DNA of 64,000 nucleotides, taken from positions 2,542,001 through 2,606,000 of the forward strand of contig NZ_JAAMOZ010000001.1 of assembly GCF_011758645.1 (NCBI RefSeq). Reading direction: 5' to 3'. Source of the DNA: Brooklawnia cerclae (lineage in GTDB: Bacteria; Actinomycetota; Actinomycetes; Propionibacteriales; Propionibacteriaceae). Shown here in pieces: positions 34,479-41,849 of this stretch. Every line of letters begins with the position of its first letter. The first letter of the stretch is position 1. The position numbers and the translations under genes are program-made. Below the pieces are notes generated by a model, which saw only the letters and a program-made list of their open reading frames with translations, did not search any database and was not told where the DNA came from.

Positions 34479-35672
34479 TTACGACGCCTGTCCGTCTCGC
34501 TCCCTCAAGGCGAAACCGAGACCTATGGCCACCACGACCAGCGCCATCCCGCTGAGCGACAGCATCCCGGTTGCCCAGCCACCGGTCGCATCGTGCACAT
34601 GCCCCATGAAGACCGGGCCGACGGACGCCAGGGCATAGCCGAACCCCTGGACGACAGCCGACATGGCACCGCTCTCCCGTGGCGAGCGGGCACGCTCCAC
34701 GATGAGCATGAACAGTGCCGTGAACAATCCGCCCTGAGCCAGCGCCCCGATGAACGACCACACCAGCCACCAGGACGGCGCGATCAGCAGCCCCGCGGGG
34801 GTCAGTGCCCAGCACATGGCCAGGCCGGCCAACGCCCCGCCGGCACCGATCCGGCGGACGAAGGCAGGGGCCGCGAAGGCACCGATGAGCGCGAGCACCT
34901 GCATCAGCGAGGACGCGAACCCCGCCGAGGTGGGCGCCATCCCCAGGGCGTCGCCCAGGAACTCCGGCAGCCAGGCCGTCAACGCGTAGTAGATGAACAG
35001 GTGGATCACCATCGTGATGGTGAGCACCCACACCAGGGGGTATCTCCACAGCGACCCCGTCGGCGTGGACACACTGGAGGGGGCTTCCGGGGCGGGTTCC
35101 TTCACGTCGCCGCCTGCCGTCACCCTCCACCACAGGACGGCGCCGAGGATCGCGAGGACGGCCCCGGCGCCCAGCGCGAGCTGCCAGCCGGCGACGGACG
35201 ACAACGGAGCTGTGAGCGCGGACGTCAGCATCGAACCGACGTTGAGCGACGCCGTGTACGCGGCCGTGGTGGACGCCACCCTCGTCAGGAAGTCGCGCCT
35301 GATCACCAGGAGCGCCACCACGTTGCCGACGGCGAGGGCGGCTCCGAGCACCGCGGAGCCGATCATGAGGCACGGCACGCCGCCGGCGGATCGCACCACG
35401 ATGCCGAGAGCGGTGCCGACCATCGAGACCAGTACCGCACGGTCGATGCCGACGCGACGGATGAGCCGCGAGGCGGGAAACGCCAGGACGCCGAAGCACA
35501 ACACGGGGATCGTGGTCAGCATCCCGGCCGCAGCAGTGCCCAGACCGAGGTCGGAGCGAATCTCGCCGATGACCGGCGCGGGCGAGGTGATGGGGCCTCG
35601 GAGGTTGAGACCGACCACCATGAGTCCCACGAACACGAACCACGCGGGCCTGCCGGAAGCCGCCCGCCTCAT
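34479..35672 (-). CDS. MFS transporter, CynX/NimT family
   Basis: 397-aa major facilitator with 12 predicted membrane segments and a central cytosolic loop ('GGDVKEPAPEAPSSVSTPTG'). N-terminal 'LNLRGPITSPAPVIGEIRSDLGL' region (residues about 22-44) and 'SRLIRRVGIDRAVLV' are characteristic of the CynX/NimT (cyanate or 2-nitroimidazole transporter) group. Substrate here is unknown; the neighbouring UvrA paralogue would be consistent with xenobiotic export. ATG 35672 has no clear ribosome site. An inverted-repeat region lies upstream. Confidence 0.8.
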   Translation of the reverse strand: MRRAASGRPAWFVFVGLMVVGLNLRGPITSPAPVIGEIRSDLGLGTAAAGMLTTIPVLCFGVLAFPASRLIRRVGIDRAVLVSMVGTALGIVVRSAGGVPCLMIGSAVLGAALAVGNVVALLVIRRDFLTRVASTTAAYTASLNVGSMLTSALTAPLSSVAGWQLALGAGAVLAILGAVLWWRVTAGGDVKEPAPEAPSSVSTPTGSLWRYPLVWVLTITMVIHLFIYYALTAWLPEFLGDALGMAPTSAGFASSLMQVLALIGAFAAPAFVRRIGAGGALAGLAMCWALTPAGLLIAPSWWLVWSFIGALAQGGLFTALFMLIVERARSPRESGAMSAVVQGFGYALASVGPVFMGHVHDATGGWATGMLSLSGMALVVVAIGLGFALRERDGQAS

Positions 35673-35801
35673 GCGTTCACCGGTGTCGGGATCGATAGGT
35701 CGCTACATGCGGTTGACATCGGTCCTCAATGATAAGCCCGCGGCACACGCGCGACGGCGGCCTGCCCGAGGGACGACCCCGGCCGGCAGCACCCGTCGCT
35801 A

Positions 35802-35918
35802 GTGCTGTGTGCTCCCGCGAGCGCCGTGTGCTCGCGCACGCCAGCCTTGTAGCGGCTCCCGCGGGTGCTGTGTACTCACGCGGGCCACATATCACCCGCG
35901 CGAGTACATAGCACCCGC
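35802..35918. repeat. Tandem and inverted copies of a GC-rich 18-20 bp motif
   Basis: Copies resembling GTGCTGTGTGCTCCCGCG occur at 35802-35821 and 35821-35840 (head to tail), 35865-35882 (same direction) and, inverted, at 35897-35914; a decayed inverted copy follows at 35917-35931. The third and fourth copies form a hairpin with 24-base arms at 35861-35884 and 35895-35918, two mismatches and a 10-base loop. It fills much of the 328-base gap between the deaminase-like gene and the MFS promoter, and nothing else in that gap looks coding. Confidence 0.7.
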
Positions 35919-36000
35919 GCGAAGAACACGCGGCCCGCCTGAACCGCGTGGTCGGCCCGGAATTCGGCTTCGCGGACGGCCGCCGCTCACCGAGGGAGCT

Positions 36001-36465
36001 TCATTCCTCCCAACCGGGTGCCTCACCCGGGAACACGGTCGCCCAGTAGTGCGGCAACACGTCGCGTAACGACACCCATCGGATCGAGGTCGCGTCCTCC
36101 TTACCCGGCACCGCCACGCGCACCCGCGGGCCGTACATGGCCAGTCGCTCGCGGCACACCCCACAAGGGCTCAACACCACGAACTCGCCGCCGCCGGTGC
36201 GATGCAGGCACACGGACGCCACGATGCGCTTGTTCAGCCGGTGTGCCGCACAGCAGGGCTCGGTCTCATGACAGACGGTGACGGCCGCATTGGCGTAGTC
36301 CGGGCTCGTGCCGGTCAGAATCGTGCCGTCGGCGAGCAATGCCGCCGCGGCGCCCTGCTCCGATTCGTCGGGGAACCGTGATTCGATCAGAGCGCGGCAC
36401 GCGGCGACGGTGCCCCGGAGCGCCGCAGCCGAGGGTTCCCCGGCGCTTACCTCGTCGATGATCAT
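36001..36465 (-). CDS. Cytidine deaminase-like protein
   Basis: 154-aa zinc deaminase-fold protein. The zinc/catalytic motif is 'VCHETEPCCAAH' (C-x-E form) and the second zinc motif is 'SPCGVCRERL'; 'GTSPDYANAAVTVC' precedes the first, as in cytidine and blasticidin-S deaminases. The enzyme would remove the amino group of a pyrimidine nucleoside or analogue. ATG 36465 has GGAAGGAAGAG upstream and overlaps the stop of a small upstream frame (ATGA). A Cys-rich stretch around residue 83 is slightly unusual for cytidine deaminase. Confidence 0.75.
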   Translation of the reverse strand: MIIDEVSAGEPSAAALRGTVAACRALIESRFPDESEQGAAAALLADGTILTGTSPDYANAAVTVCHETEPCCAAHRLNKRIVASVCLHRTGGGEFVVLSPCGVCRERLAMYGPRVRVAVPGKEDATSIRWVSLRDVLPHYWATVFPGEAPGWEE

Positions 36466-36689
36466 CTCTTCCTTCCGTACCAGGCGTCGAAGCAGAATTG
36501 ACCACACGGGCAGAGGACGAAGGTCATGTGCCGCATACGCGCTCTCGCGCCGACATCAATGTAGCCGTGGTCGACGGCTAAGCTCATCTCGTGCCCGCCG
36601 ACCTGGCTCTCCGGCCCGTAGCCGGGATCGTCGTCCGGTAGGAACAGCGCCCACGCGACGCGCGCGTCACCCGGCAATCGGGTCAGCAC
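36462..36689 (-). CDS. Small hypothetical protein coupled to the deaminase-like gene
   Basis: 75-aa frame from GTG 36689 to TGA 36462. The start has TAGCGT six bases upstream (36696-36701), the leaderless arrangement, and the stop overlaps the deaminase ATG as ATGA, so it is probably translated and coupled. The product is acidic and Gly-rich at first ('FLPDDDPGYGPESQVGGHE') and ends in a Cys-containing segment 'FVLCPCGQFCFDAWYGRKR' that could bind metal. I do not recognise the family. Confidence 0.5.
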   Translation of the reverse strand: MLTRLPGDARVAWALFLPDDDPGYGPESQVGGHEMSLAVDHGYIDVGARARMRHMTFVLCPCGQFCFDAWYGRKR

Positions 36690-36723
36690 CGAATCACGCT
36701 ATCAACGAGATCCCATTTCTTTC

Positions 36724-37932
36724 CTACCCCAGGTCGGTGACGAACGCGTCCCGCTGTGGCGTCGTGGGACGGCCACCGGCGGACTCGGAACGGCGCAGCA
36801 TCGCACCCGCGACGGGGCCGATGATCACCGAGAGCAGCCCACCGCCCACCAGCGCTGCGGCCAGGCCGCTCGTGATCCGGCTCTGGTCGAGAGCCTGGCT
36901 CGTCGTCGCGACGATGATCGGCAGCGCCGTGCCCGTGTAGGCACCGAGTGCGAGGCGGGTACGCCGACTCGCCCCCGAGGGCGCGGTCACCATCCCAGGT
37001 AGACCGCGCAGAACGAACAGCACCACTGCGGCTGCACTGGCCACGGCGAACAGGATCGGGTCGGCGAGCATCGCCCCCAGATCGAACCGGAGGCCCGCGG
37101 AGATGAAGAACACCGGCACCAGGAGCCCGAACCCGAGACCTTGCAGCTTCGACTCGATCAGCGCCGCGTCCTGCGCAGGGGCCCCGGCGAGCAGAGCACG
37201 CAGGATCAGCCCCGTGACGAACGAACCCAGCAGCATGTCGAGGCCCAGGAACAGGTCGATGGCGACCAGTGCACCGAGGATCAGGAACACGAGCCGGATC
37301 GCGAACTGGCTGCTCGTGTGCTGGGTCTGATGGATGAACGCGTGCAGCCGGTCGTGACGAGACCGGACAGCCACCCACAGCATGAGGGCGGCAACCGCCG
37401 CGAACACCACGAGCACGGCAGCCGAGGCCCCGATCGGCCGCTCCGACACCAGCAGGGAGAGCCCGACCAGTGGCAGGAACTCCCCGACCGCCCCGTTGGC
37501 GACAACCGCCGTCCCGAACGGGGTGTCCAGGTCGCCGGCGTCCTTGAGGATCGGCAGCAGCATCCCCACCGCCGTCGAGGACAAGGCAATGGCGAGCACC
37601 ACCCCGGTGTCCGCGCCGGTCAGCACCGTCCCGGCGACCAGCAGGACGACGAAGGTGAGCCCCCAAGCGCCCAATGCCCGCGTCCCCGGACGACCGGCGA
37701 TCGCGCGCACGTCCACCTCGGTGCCGGCGATGAGGAACAGCACCGCACCACCCAGGTTGGACAGCACATCCAGCAGCGCGTCCGCCTGCACCAGGCCGAT
37801 CACAGCAGGACCGGCGAGCAGACCGAGCATGATCTCGACCGCAGGCAGAGGCACCGGGGCAAAGCGATTCAGCTGCCGGGTCACCAACGTGGCCACGACG
37901 GCTATCAGGGGGAGGAACGCGACGTTCAACAT
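36724..37932 (-). CDS. Cation:proton antiporter (CPA2 / KefB-like membrane domain)
   Basis: 402-aa membrane protein with about 12 hydrophobic segments of the Na+/H+-exchanger domain type. 'PVPLPAVEIMLGLLAGPAVIG' region near the N-terminus (residues about 27-47), 'LFLIAGTEVDVRAIAG', 'LSSTAVGMLLPILKDAG' and 'SFVTGLILRALL' follow CPA2 antiporters. There is no C-terminal TrkA-N domain, so it is a stand-alone transport module. ATG 37932 is chosen; ATG 37953 is in frame and possible, neither with a clear ribosome site. Same strand as the ASCH gene 37 bases upstream. Confidence 0.8.
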   Translation of the reverse strand: MLNVAFLPLIAVVATLVTRQLNRFAPVPLPAVEIMLGLLAGPAVIGLVQADALLDVLSNLGGAVLFLIAGTEVDVRAIAGRPGTRALGAWGLTFVVLLVAGTVLTGADTGVVLAIALSSTAVGMLLPILKDAGDLDTPFGTAVVANGAVGEFLPLVGLSLLVSERPIGASAAVLVVFAAVAALMLWVAVRSRHDRLHAFIHQTQHTSSQFAIRLVFLILGALVAIDLFLGLDMLLGSFVTGLILRALLAGAPAQDAALIESKLQGLGFGLLVPVFFISAGLRFDLGAMLADPILFAVASAAAVVLFVLRGLPGMVTAPSGASRRTRLALGAYTGTALPIIVATTSQALDQSRITSGLAAALVGGGLLSVIIGPVAGAMLRRSESAGGRPTTPQRDAFVTDLG

Positions 37933-37969
37933 GGTGCTGTGTATGGGCCTCATGCTAGGCCGCTGGACG

Positions 37970-38386
37970 TCACGCGGAGCGGTCCACGCGGAAGAACTCC
38001 TGCACGACAAGCGCGTCGTCGTCCACCACGAAGTCGTCAGGGATCTCCTCGCGCGCCTCGGACGTCGTCCAGAAGCGTTCGTGGGCGGCGCGCCACTCGG
38101 CAACCGACGCGAACCCCTCTCCCTCGGCACGTGCAAACGCGAGGTCGACGTCTCCGAGGCGAACAACGCGTACGTCGATGGTCTCGACGACCGCGACGCG
38201 GTTACCCGCGGAGTCGACCAGTGCTGTTCGCTCGCCCGCTGCCGGCAACGGGTCACCGACTGTGTCGTACTGCACCTTCAGCGAGGTGGTGGCCGTCTTG
38301 TCACCGGCAAGGATGGCGGCAACCAGCTTGTCACGCAGAGGGCCGGGGTAGGCGAACTCGGCCGGCGGGAGGTCGTCGATGCTCAC
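37970..38386 (-). CDS. ASCH domain protein
   Basis: 138-aa single-domain protein. The ASCH signature 'AAILAGDKTATTSLK' (I..G.K..T..) is near residue 21-35, followed by 'VVETIDVRVVRLGDVDLAFARAEGEG'-type strands (about 70-95) and 'HERFWTT'. ASCH proteins have a PUA-like RNA-binding fold and some cleave N4-acyl-cytidines or RNA. GTG 38386 gives a normal N-terminus; longer in-frame starts upstream lack support. Followed by the antiporter gene on the same strand. Confidence 0.75.
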   Translation of the reverse strand: MSIDDLPPAEFAYPGPLRDKLVAAILAGDKTATTSLKVQYDTVGDPLPAAGERTALVDSAGNRVAVVETIDVRVVRLGDVDLAFARAEGEGFASVAEWRAAHERFWTTSEAREEIPDDFVVDDDALVVQEFFRVDRSA

Positions 38387-38519
38387 GGTACGAGTCTGCC
38401 AGGCGCTGACCGCAGGCCACACGACCGGTCCGCGAGGGACCGGGCTCACCCACAGCATCGGGAAGGTCACGTGCCTGCCAGAGAGCGATTCGTCCCCCGC
38501 TTGGCACACACAAAGGCGC

Positions 38520-39338
38520 CTATGACTTGAGCACCGAGGACATCACGGCCTGTTGCACCGGCTTCAGACACCGCTTGAAGCGGTGTCCCACGAAGGCCGG
38601 ATGGTCAATCGCGTCCACGCTGACTTCCCGGCCCCTGACGAACGGAGGGCAAGGAGCGAATCGGATACCGGCGGGCCCGCTGTCCAGGAGCGCAGCCGTC
38701 ACCTGGTAAGCAGAAAGCTCTTCCGCATGGCTACCGGGCCGATCCGTGATGACCACGTCTGCCGTCACGACCGCCCGGCGCAGGTCTTCCTCCCAGGGCA
38801 TGCCGGGAACGCGGAGAGCGTCGGGACAGCTCTGCCGAATGTCGAGGCCGAATGCCTGACCTGCTTCCCACCACGCCCGCGCAATGTTCCCGTCCGCGCC
38901 GACGAACACATAGCGCAGGCTCAATACATCGGAATCCCGCGACAGGGCGTACAGATCGGAGAGCACCTCGCACGGGTGATTCACATCGGTCATCGCGTTC
39001 ACCACGGGTAGAGCATTCGCGGCTGCCATACGTTCCAGCACGGCGATGTCAGGATGGCGCACGACGGCGAGATCCGCCCACTGTGCGAGGTAACCGACGG
39101 TATCGGTGAGTTCTTCCTGCTTGTCGAGGGTCTCCGGCGGAGAGACGATCGGCTGAAGCCCCATCTGGGCAGCGCCACGCTCGAACGAGAACCGGGTGCG
39201 CAGACTCGATGCGGGGAAGAACATCGCGACAGCACCGTCGAACCGCTTCCCCGCGCCGATCGCATAACGGCTCGCGTTCTCGAACAGTTCGTGCAGATCG
39301 TCTCGCGTCCAGTCGCGCAGCGACAACAGGTGCCTCAT
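38520..39338 (-). CDS. Divergent aspartate/ornithine carbamoyltransferase family protein
   Basis: 272-aa protein of the carbamoyltransferase superfamily, shorter than typical ornithine carbamoyltransferase (about 310-330). The carbamoyl-phosphate loop 'SSLRTRFSFE' (STRTRxSFE) near 49 and 'VNHPCEVLSDLYAL' (HPxQxLxDL with Gln replaced by Glu) near 120 are present. The amino-acid side differs: the usual SMG motif reads 'GSHAEE' and the HCLP loop reads 'APCPPFVRGREVS'. A related carbamoylation with a different acceptor is therefore likely. ATG 39338 follows GGTGAAAC. No arginine or pyrimidine genes are nearby. Confidence 0.7.
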   Translation of the reverse strand: MRHLLSLRDWTRDDLHELFENASRYAIGAGKRFDGAVAMFFPASSLRTRFSFERGAAQMGLQPIVSPPETLDKQEELTDTVGYLAQWADLAVVRHPDIAVLERMAAANALPVVNAMTDVNHPCEVLSDLYALSRDSDVLSLRYVFVGADGNIARAWWEAGQAFGLDIRQSCPDALRVPGMPWEEDLRRAVVTADVVITDRPGSHAEELSAYQVTAALLDSGPAGIRFAPCPPFVRGREVSVDAIDHPAFVGHRFKRCLKPVQQAVMSSVLKS

Positions 39339-39627
39339 GTTTCACCGATTCATCGAGCCCACGGACGACGATCGATGCCAGTGGGACCGCCCCCGTCCTA
39401 GTTCCGCCGATAACGCTACTGATATCACAATCGATAGCACTTGGATCCGGACTTGCCTTCAGCTCACGCGGGCTCCGTCTCCAGCAGCGGGCCGTATATC
39501 GCCTGCGGGAACACGCACCATCCTTGCGGGACCAATACGAACTGATCGCACATCGCCATCGACAACGCTGAACGCTCACTTCCCGGGAGAAGCTTGACAA
39601 ACGACGTGCTCATTCGGCAACTGGTCA
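39339..39627. other. Intergenic region upstream of the carbamoyltransferase gene
   Basis: 289 bases, less GC-rich than the surroundings. I see no convincing gene, RNA or terminator; open frames on either strand lack family features and good starts. It may hold the carbamoyltransferase promoter and the 3' end of the yoeB transcript. Confidence 0.4.
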
Positions 39628-39882
39628 TCAGTAGTGGTAGCGGGCCTGAAGAATCACCAGATCCTCGCCGACGACGAGGTAGACCAATCGATGCTCGTCA
39701 GTGATACGCCGCGACCAGGCGCCTGGCGCGCCGAATTTGAGCTGTTCCGGTTTGCCGATGCCCTCGAAAGGGTCACGCAGGCAGGCATCGATCAGTGTGT
39801 TGACGCGCTTGAGTATGCGCCGGTCCGCCGTCTGCCAGTGAACGTAGTCCTCCCAGCCTTCGCGACTCCAGACCAGGCGCAC
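39628..39882 (-). CDS. yoeB: YoeB family mRNA-interferase toxin
   Basis: 84-aa RelE/YoeB-type ribosome-dependent endoribonuclease that cleaves mRNA when its antitoxin is degraded. The YoeB pattern runs the full length: 'LVWSREGWEDYVHWQ', 'ILKRVNTLIDACLRDPFEGIGKPEQLK' region (residues about 23-49), 'WSRRITDEHRLVYLV' and the catalytic C-terminal 'ILQARYHY' (the conserved Arg, His, Tyr). GTG 39882 abuts the YefM stop, so it is translated by coupling. It appears intact and active. Confidence 0.93.
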   Translation of the reverse strand: MRLVWSREGWEDYVHWQTADRRILKRVNTLIDACLRDPFEGIGKPEQLKFGAPGAWSRRITDEHRLVYLVVGEDLVILQARYHY

Positions 39883-40134
39883 TCATTCGCCTCGGTCCAG
39901 CTCGTGCGCCTCGGTCGCGCCCGACTGCGCGCGCTCATACGCGTCGAGAAGCCGGCGGGCGTTGGCCGGTGAGCGGAAGAGATACGCGGTTTCCTTCCAC
40001 GCCGCGTACTCGTCGGCAGCCATGAGCACGGCATTGCCCTTACGGGAGACGATCTCGACCGCCTCCCGGTCGTCGTTCACACGCTCGATGAGAGGGAAGA
40101 GCGTCTTGCGGGCTTCACTCGCACTGATCGACAT
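39883..40134 (-). CDS. yefM: YefM family antitoxin
   Basis: 83-aa Phd/YefM antitoxin that neutralises YoeB and represses the operon. 'SISASEARKTLFPLIERVND' is the DNA-binding N-terminal half; 'NAVLMAADEYAAWKETAYLFRS' (residues about 34-55) leads into the toxin-binding tail. ATG 40134 follows GGAGGTACTCAG. A 7-bp dyad at 40159-40177 upstream is the likely YefM-YoeB operator. Remnants of other toxin/antitoxin-associated genes lie directly upstream. Confidence 0.93.
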   Translation of the reverse strand: MSISASEARKTLFPLIERVNDDREAVEIVSRKGNAVLMAADEYAAWKETAYLFRSPANARRLLDAYERAQSGATEAHELDRGE

Positions 40135-40158
40135 CTGAGTACCTCCTCGATCGCGGCA

Positions 40159-40177
40159 CGTACCACTTTATGGTACG
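40159..40177. promoter_or_regulatory. Candidate yefM-yoeB operator
   Basis: CGTACCA (40159-40165), five-base spacer, TGGTACG (40171-40177): perfect 7-bp arms. On the minus strand it contains TACCAT, a plausible -10 box, so YefM binding would block its own promoter. Confidence 0.6.
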
Positions 40178-40299
40178 ACACTACAAAGAGCCGGGCCGGC
40201 GTCAGGGGCATCGGTGCGACGAAGCCGCCGCGGCGGCACGCCGATCGACACCGCGAGCTTGTTCTGCGTGATGCCGAACCCCTCGATGAGCACTATGAG
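40168..40299 (-). pseudogene. HigA-type antitoxin gene remnant
   Basis: The minus-strand frame reads 'GFGITQNKLAVSIGVPPRRL', the helix-turn-helix core of HigA/XRE antitoxins (G.TQ..LA..IGVPP.R), and then diverges and stops. The normal N-terminal 'HPGEVLREEFL' part and the C-terminal half are missing, and no start codon fits. Only the recognition-helix fragment survives, next to the intact yefM-yoeB pair. Confidence 0.6.
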
Positions 40300-40349
40300 C
40301 GGACGCGAGCGACGCGATTCGTAAGGCCGCCGCCACGCCCGTCCTGGAG

Positions 40350-40541
40350 TCACGGACCGAGTAGTGCAAGCGGGACGACCCCGATGCCATCCGGGCGCCG
40401 ATAGGCGAACGGCCCGGTCGTGACAACAATCGCATCAAGAAGACCGGCGCCAAGCTCCTCACCCAGCCAGCGCAGATGCTTCACGTCCCGATCGTCGATC
40501 GACGAGGCCAGTTTCACCTCCACAGCGAGCACACGAATCAT
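40350..40541 (-). pseudogene. C-terminal remnant of a DUF4143-type AAA ATPase
   Basis: The frame reads 'VEVKLASSIDDRDVKHLRWL' and 'DAIVVTTGPFAYRRPDGIGV', ending 'VPLALLGP' stop. That is the end of the nuclease-like DUF4143 domain of putative AAA ATPases (E-V-K catalytic-type strand). The ATPase domain and most of DUF4143 are absent, so this is the last sixty or so residues of a deleted gene. An apparent ATG at 40541 does not make it a complete protein. Confidence 0.6.
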
Positions 40542-40617
40542 ACGATCAGCAGAGGATCTAGCCGTCAGTTAGCAGGCTTCGAATCAATCAAGTAGCAGCA
40601 TACGCTGAGCTACCTCG

Positions 40618-41691
40618 CTACACGTTGAACCTGAACTCCACGACGTCCCCGTCTCGCATGACGTAGTCCTTGCCCTCGAGCCGCACCTTGCCGGCCTCAC
40701 GGCACTCCTTCATGCCGCCGAACTCGACCAGGTCGTCGTAGCTGACGATCTCGGCCTTGATGAAGCCCTTCTGGAAGTCGGTGTGGATGACGCCCGCCGC
40801 CTGCGGGGCGGTCCAGCCCTGGTGGATCGTCCACGCCCGGGACTCCTTGGGGCCCGCGGTCAGGAAGCTCTGCAGCCCCAGGGTGTGGTAGCCGACACGG
40901 GCGAGCTTGTCGAGTCCGGGTTCGGCGACACCGGCCTCGGCCAGGAACTCGCGGGCCTCGTCCTCGTCCATCTCGACCAGCTCCGACTCGAACTTCGCGT
41001 CGAGGAAGATCGCCTCTGCGGGAGCGACGACCTCGGCCAGCCGGGCGCGCAGGGCATCGTCCGCCAACTGGTCCTGGTCGAGGTTGAACACGTAGATATA
41101 GGGCTTGGCGGTGAGCAGGAAGAGCTCGTGCAGCGGTTCGGGGTCGAGCCCGGCCTGGAAAACGCCCTGGCCCTCGGCCAGCACTTCCTGGGCCTTGACC
41201 CAGGCCTCGTACCTCGGCCGGGACTCCTTCTTGATCTTCGCCTCCTTCTCCAGCCGGGGAAGGGCCTTCTCCAGGGTCTGGAGGTCGGCGAGGATCAGCT
41301 CTGTGCGGATCGTCTCGATGTCGGACGCGGGGTTGACCCGCCCGTCCACGTGGGTGACGTCGTCGTCGGTGAACACCCTGGTCACCTGGCAGATGGCATC
41401 GGCCTCGCGAATGTTGGCGAGGAAGGCGTTGCCCATGCCCTCGCCCTGCGAGGCACCCTTGACGATCCCGGCGATGTCGACGAAACTGACCGTGGCCGGC
41501 ACCAGCCGCTGCGAGTCGAACATCGCGCCGAGCACCGCGAGCCGCGAGTCGGGGACGCCGACGACCCCCACATTCGGCTCGATCGTCGCGAACGGGTAGT
41601 TCGCCGCGAGCACGTCGTTGCGGGTAAGGGCATTGAACAAGGTGGACTTGCCCGCGTTGGGGAGCCCGACGATACCGATGGTGAGTGCCAC
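40618..41691 (-). CDS. ychF: Redox-regulated ribosome-associated ATPase YchF (Obg family)
   Basis: 357-aa Obg-family P-loop protein that prefers ATP and binds ribosomes. G1 'GLPNAGKSTLFNALT' at residues 8-22, G3 'DIAGIVKGASQGEGMG', the G4-region 'VFNLDQDQ' (NxxD in place of NKxD, consistent with ATP use), and a C-terminal TGS domain ('AWTIHQGWTAPQAAGVIHTD', 'DYVMRDGDVVEFRFNV'). GTG 41691 is leaderless: TAGGGT lies 8 bases upstream (41700-41705) and there is no ribosome site. Housekeeping gene marking the right border of the toxin/antitoxin remnant zone. Confidence 0.95.
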   Translation of the reverse strand: MALTIGIVGLPNAGKSTLFNALTRNDVLAANYPFATIEPNVGVVGVPDSRLAVLGAMFDSQRLVPATVSFVDIAGIVKGASQGEGMGNAFLANIREADAICQVTRVFTDDDVTHVDGRVNPASDIETIRTELILADLQTLEKALPRLEKEAKIKKESRPRYEAWVKAQEVLAEGQGVFQAGLDPEPLHELFLLTAKPYIYVFNLDQDQLADDALRARLAEVVAPAEAIFLDAKFESELVEMDEDEAREFLAEAGVAEPGLDKLARVGYHTLGLQSFLTAGPKESRAWTIHQGWTAPQAAGVIHTDFQKGFIKAEIVSYDDLVEFGGMKECREAGKVRLEGKDYVMRDGDVVEFRFNV

Positions 41692-41699
41692 GGCGCACC

Positions 41700-41705
41700 A
41701 CCCTA
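41700..41705 (-). promoter_or_regulatory. -10 box of leaderless ychF
   Basis: TAGGGT, eight bases before GTG 41691. Confidence 0.4.
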
Positions 41706-41849
41706 CCGCCTGTCGGCGGATGCGTCGGGTCCGAACTCCGCCCCGCGGTGGGCTGGCCGACTACGCCAAGCGCCACCGTGGATGGATGCCCCTGCTCCTC
41801 GTGCGTGCAACCATGGGAGGACGCACACGACCGAGCGGGAGTGACACAC

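Noticed and set aside
35802-35918. CRISPR array
   Set aside because: Repeats are head to tail without unique spacers and some are inverted; no cas genes.
39339-40617. Small genomic island or prophage remnant
   Set aside because: No integrase, attachment-site repeat or phage gene; only toxin/antitoxin-associated fragments, so nothing more than a local decay zone is claimed.
40556-40620. tRNA-like stretch on the minus strand (GGTAGCTCAGC followed later by GATTCGAAGCC)
   Set aside because: The 5' and T-loop-like pieces are too close, there is no acceptor stem pairing and no anticodon arm; probably chance.
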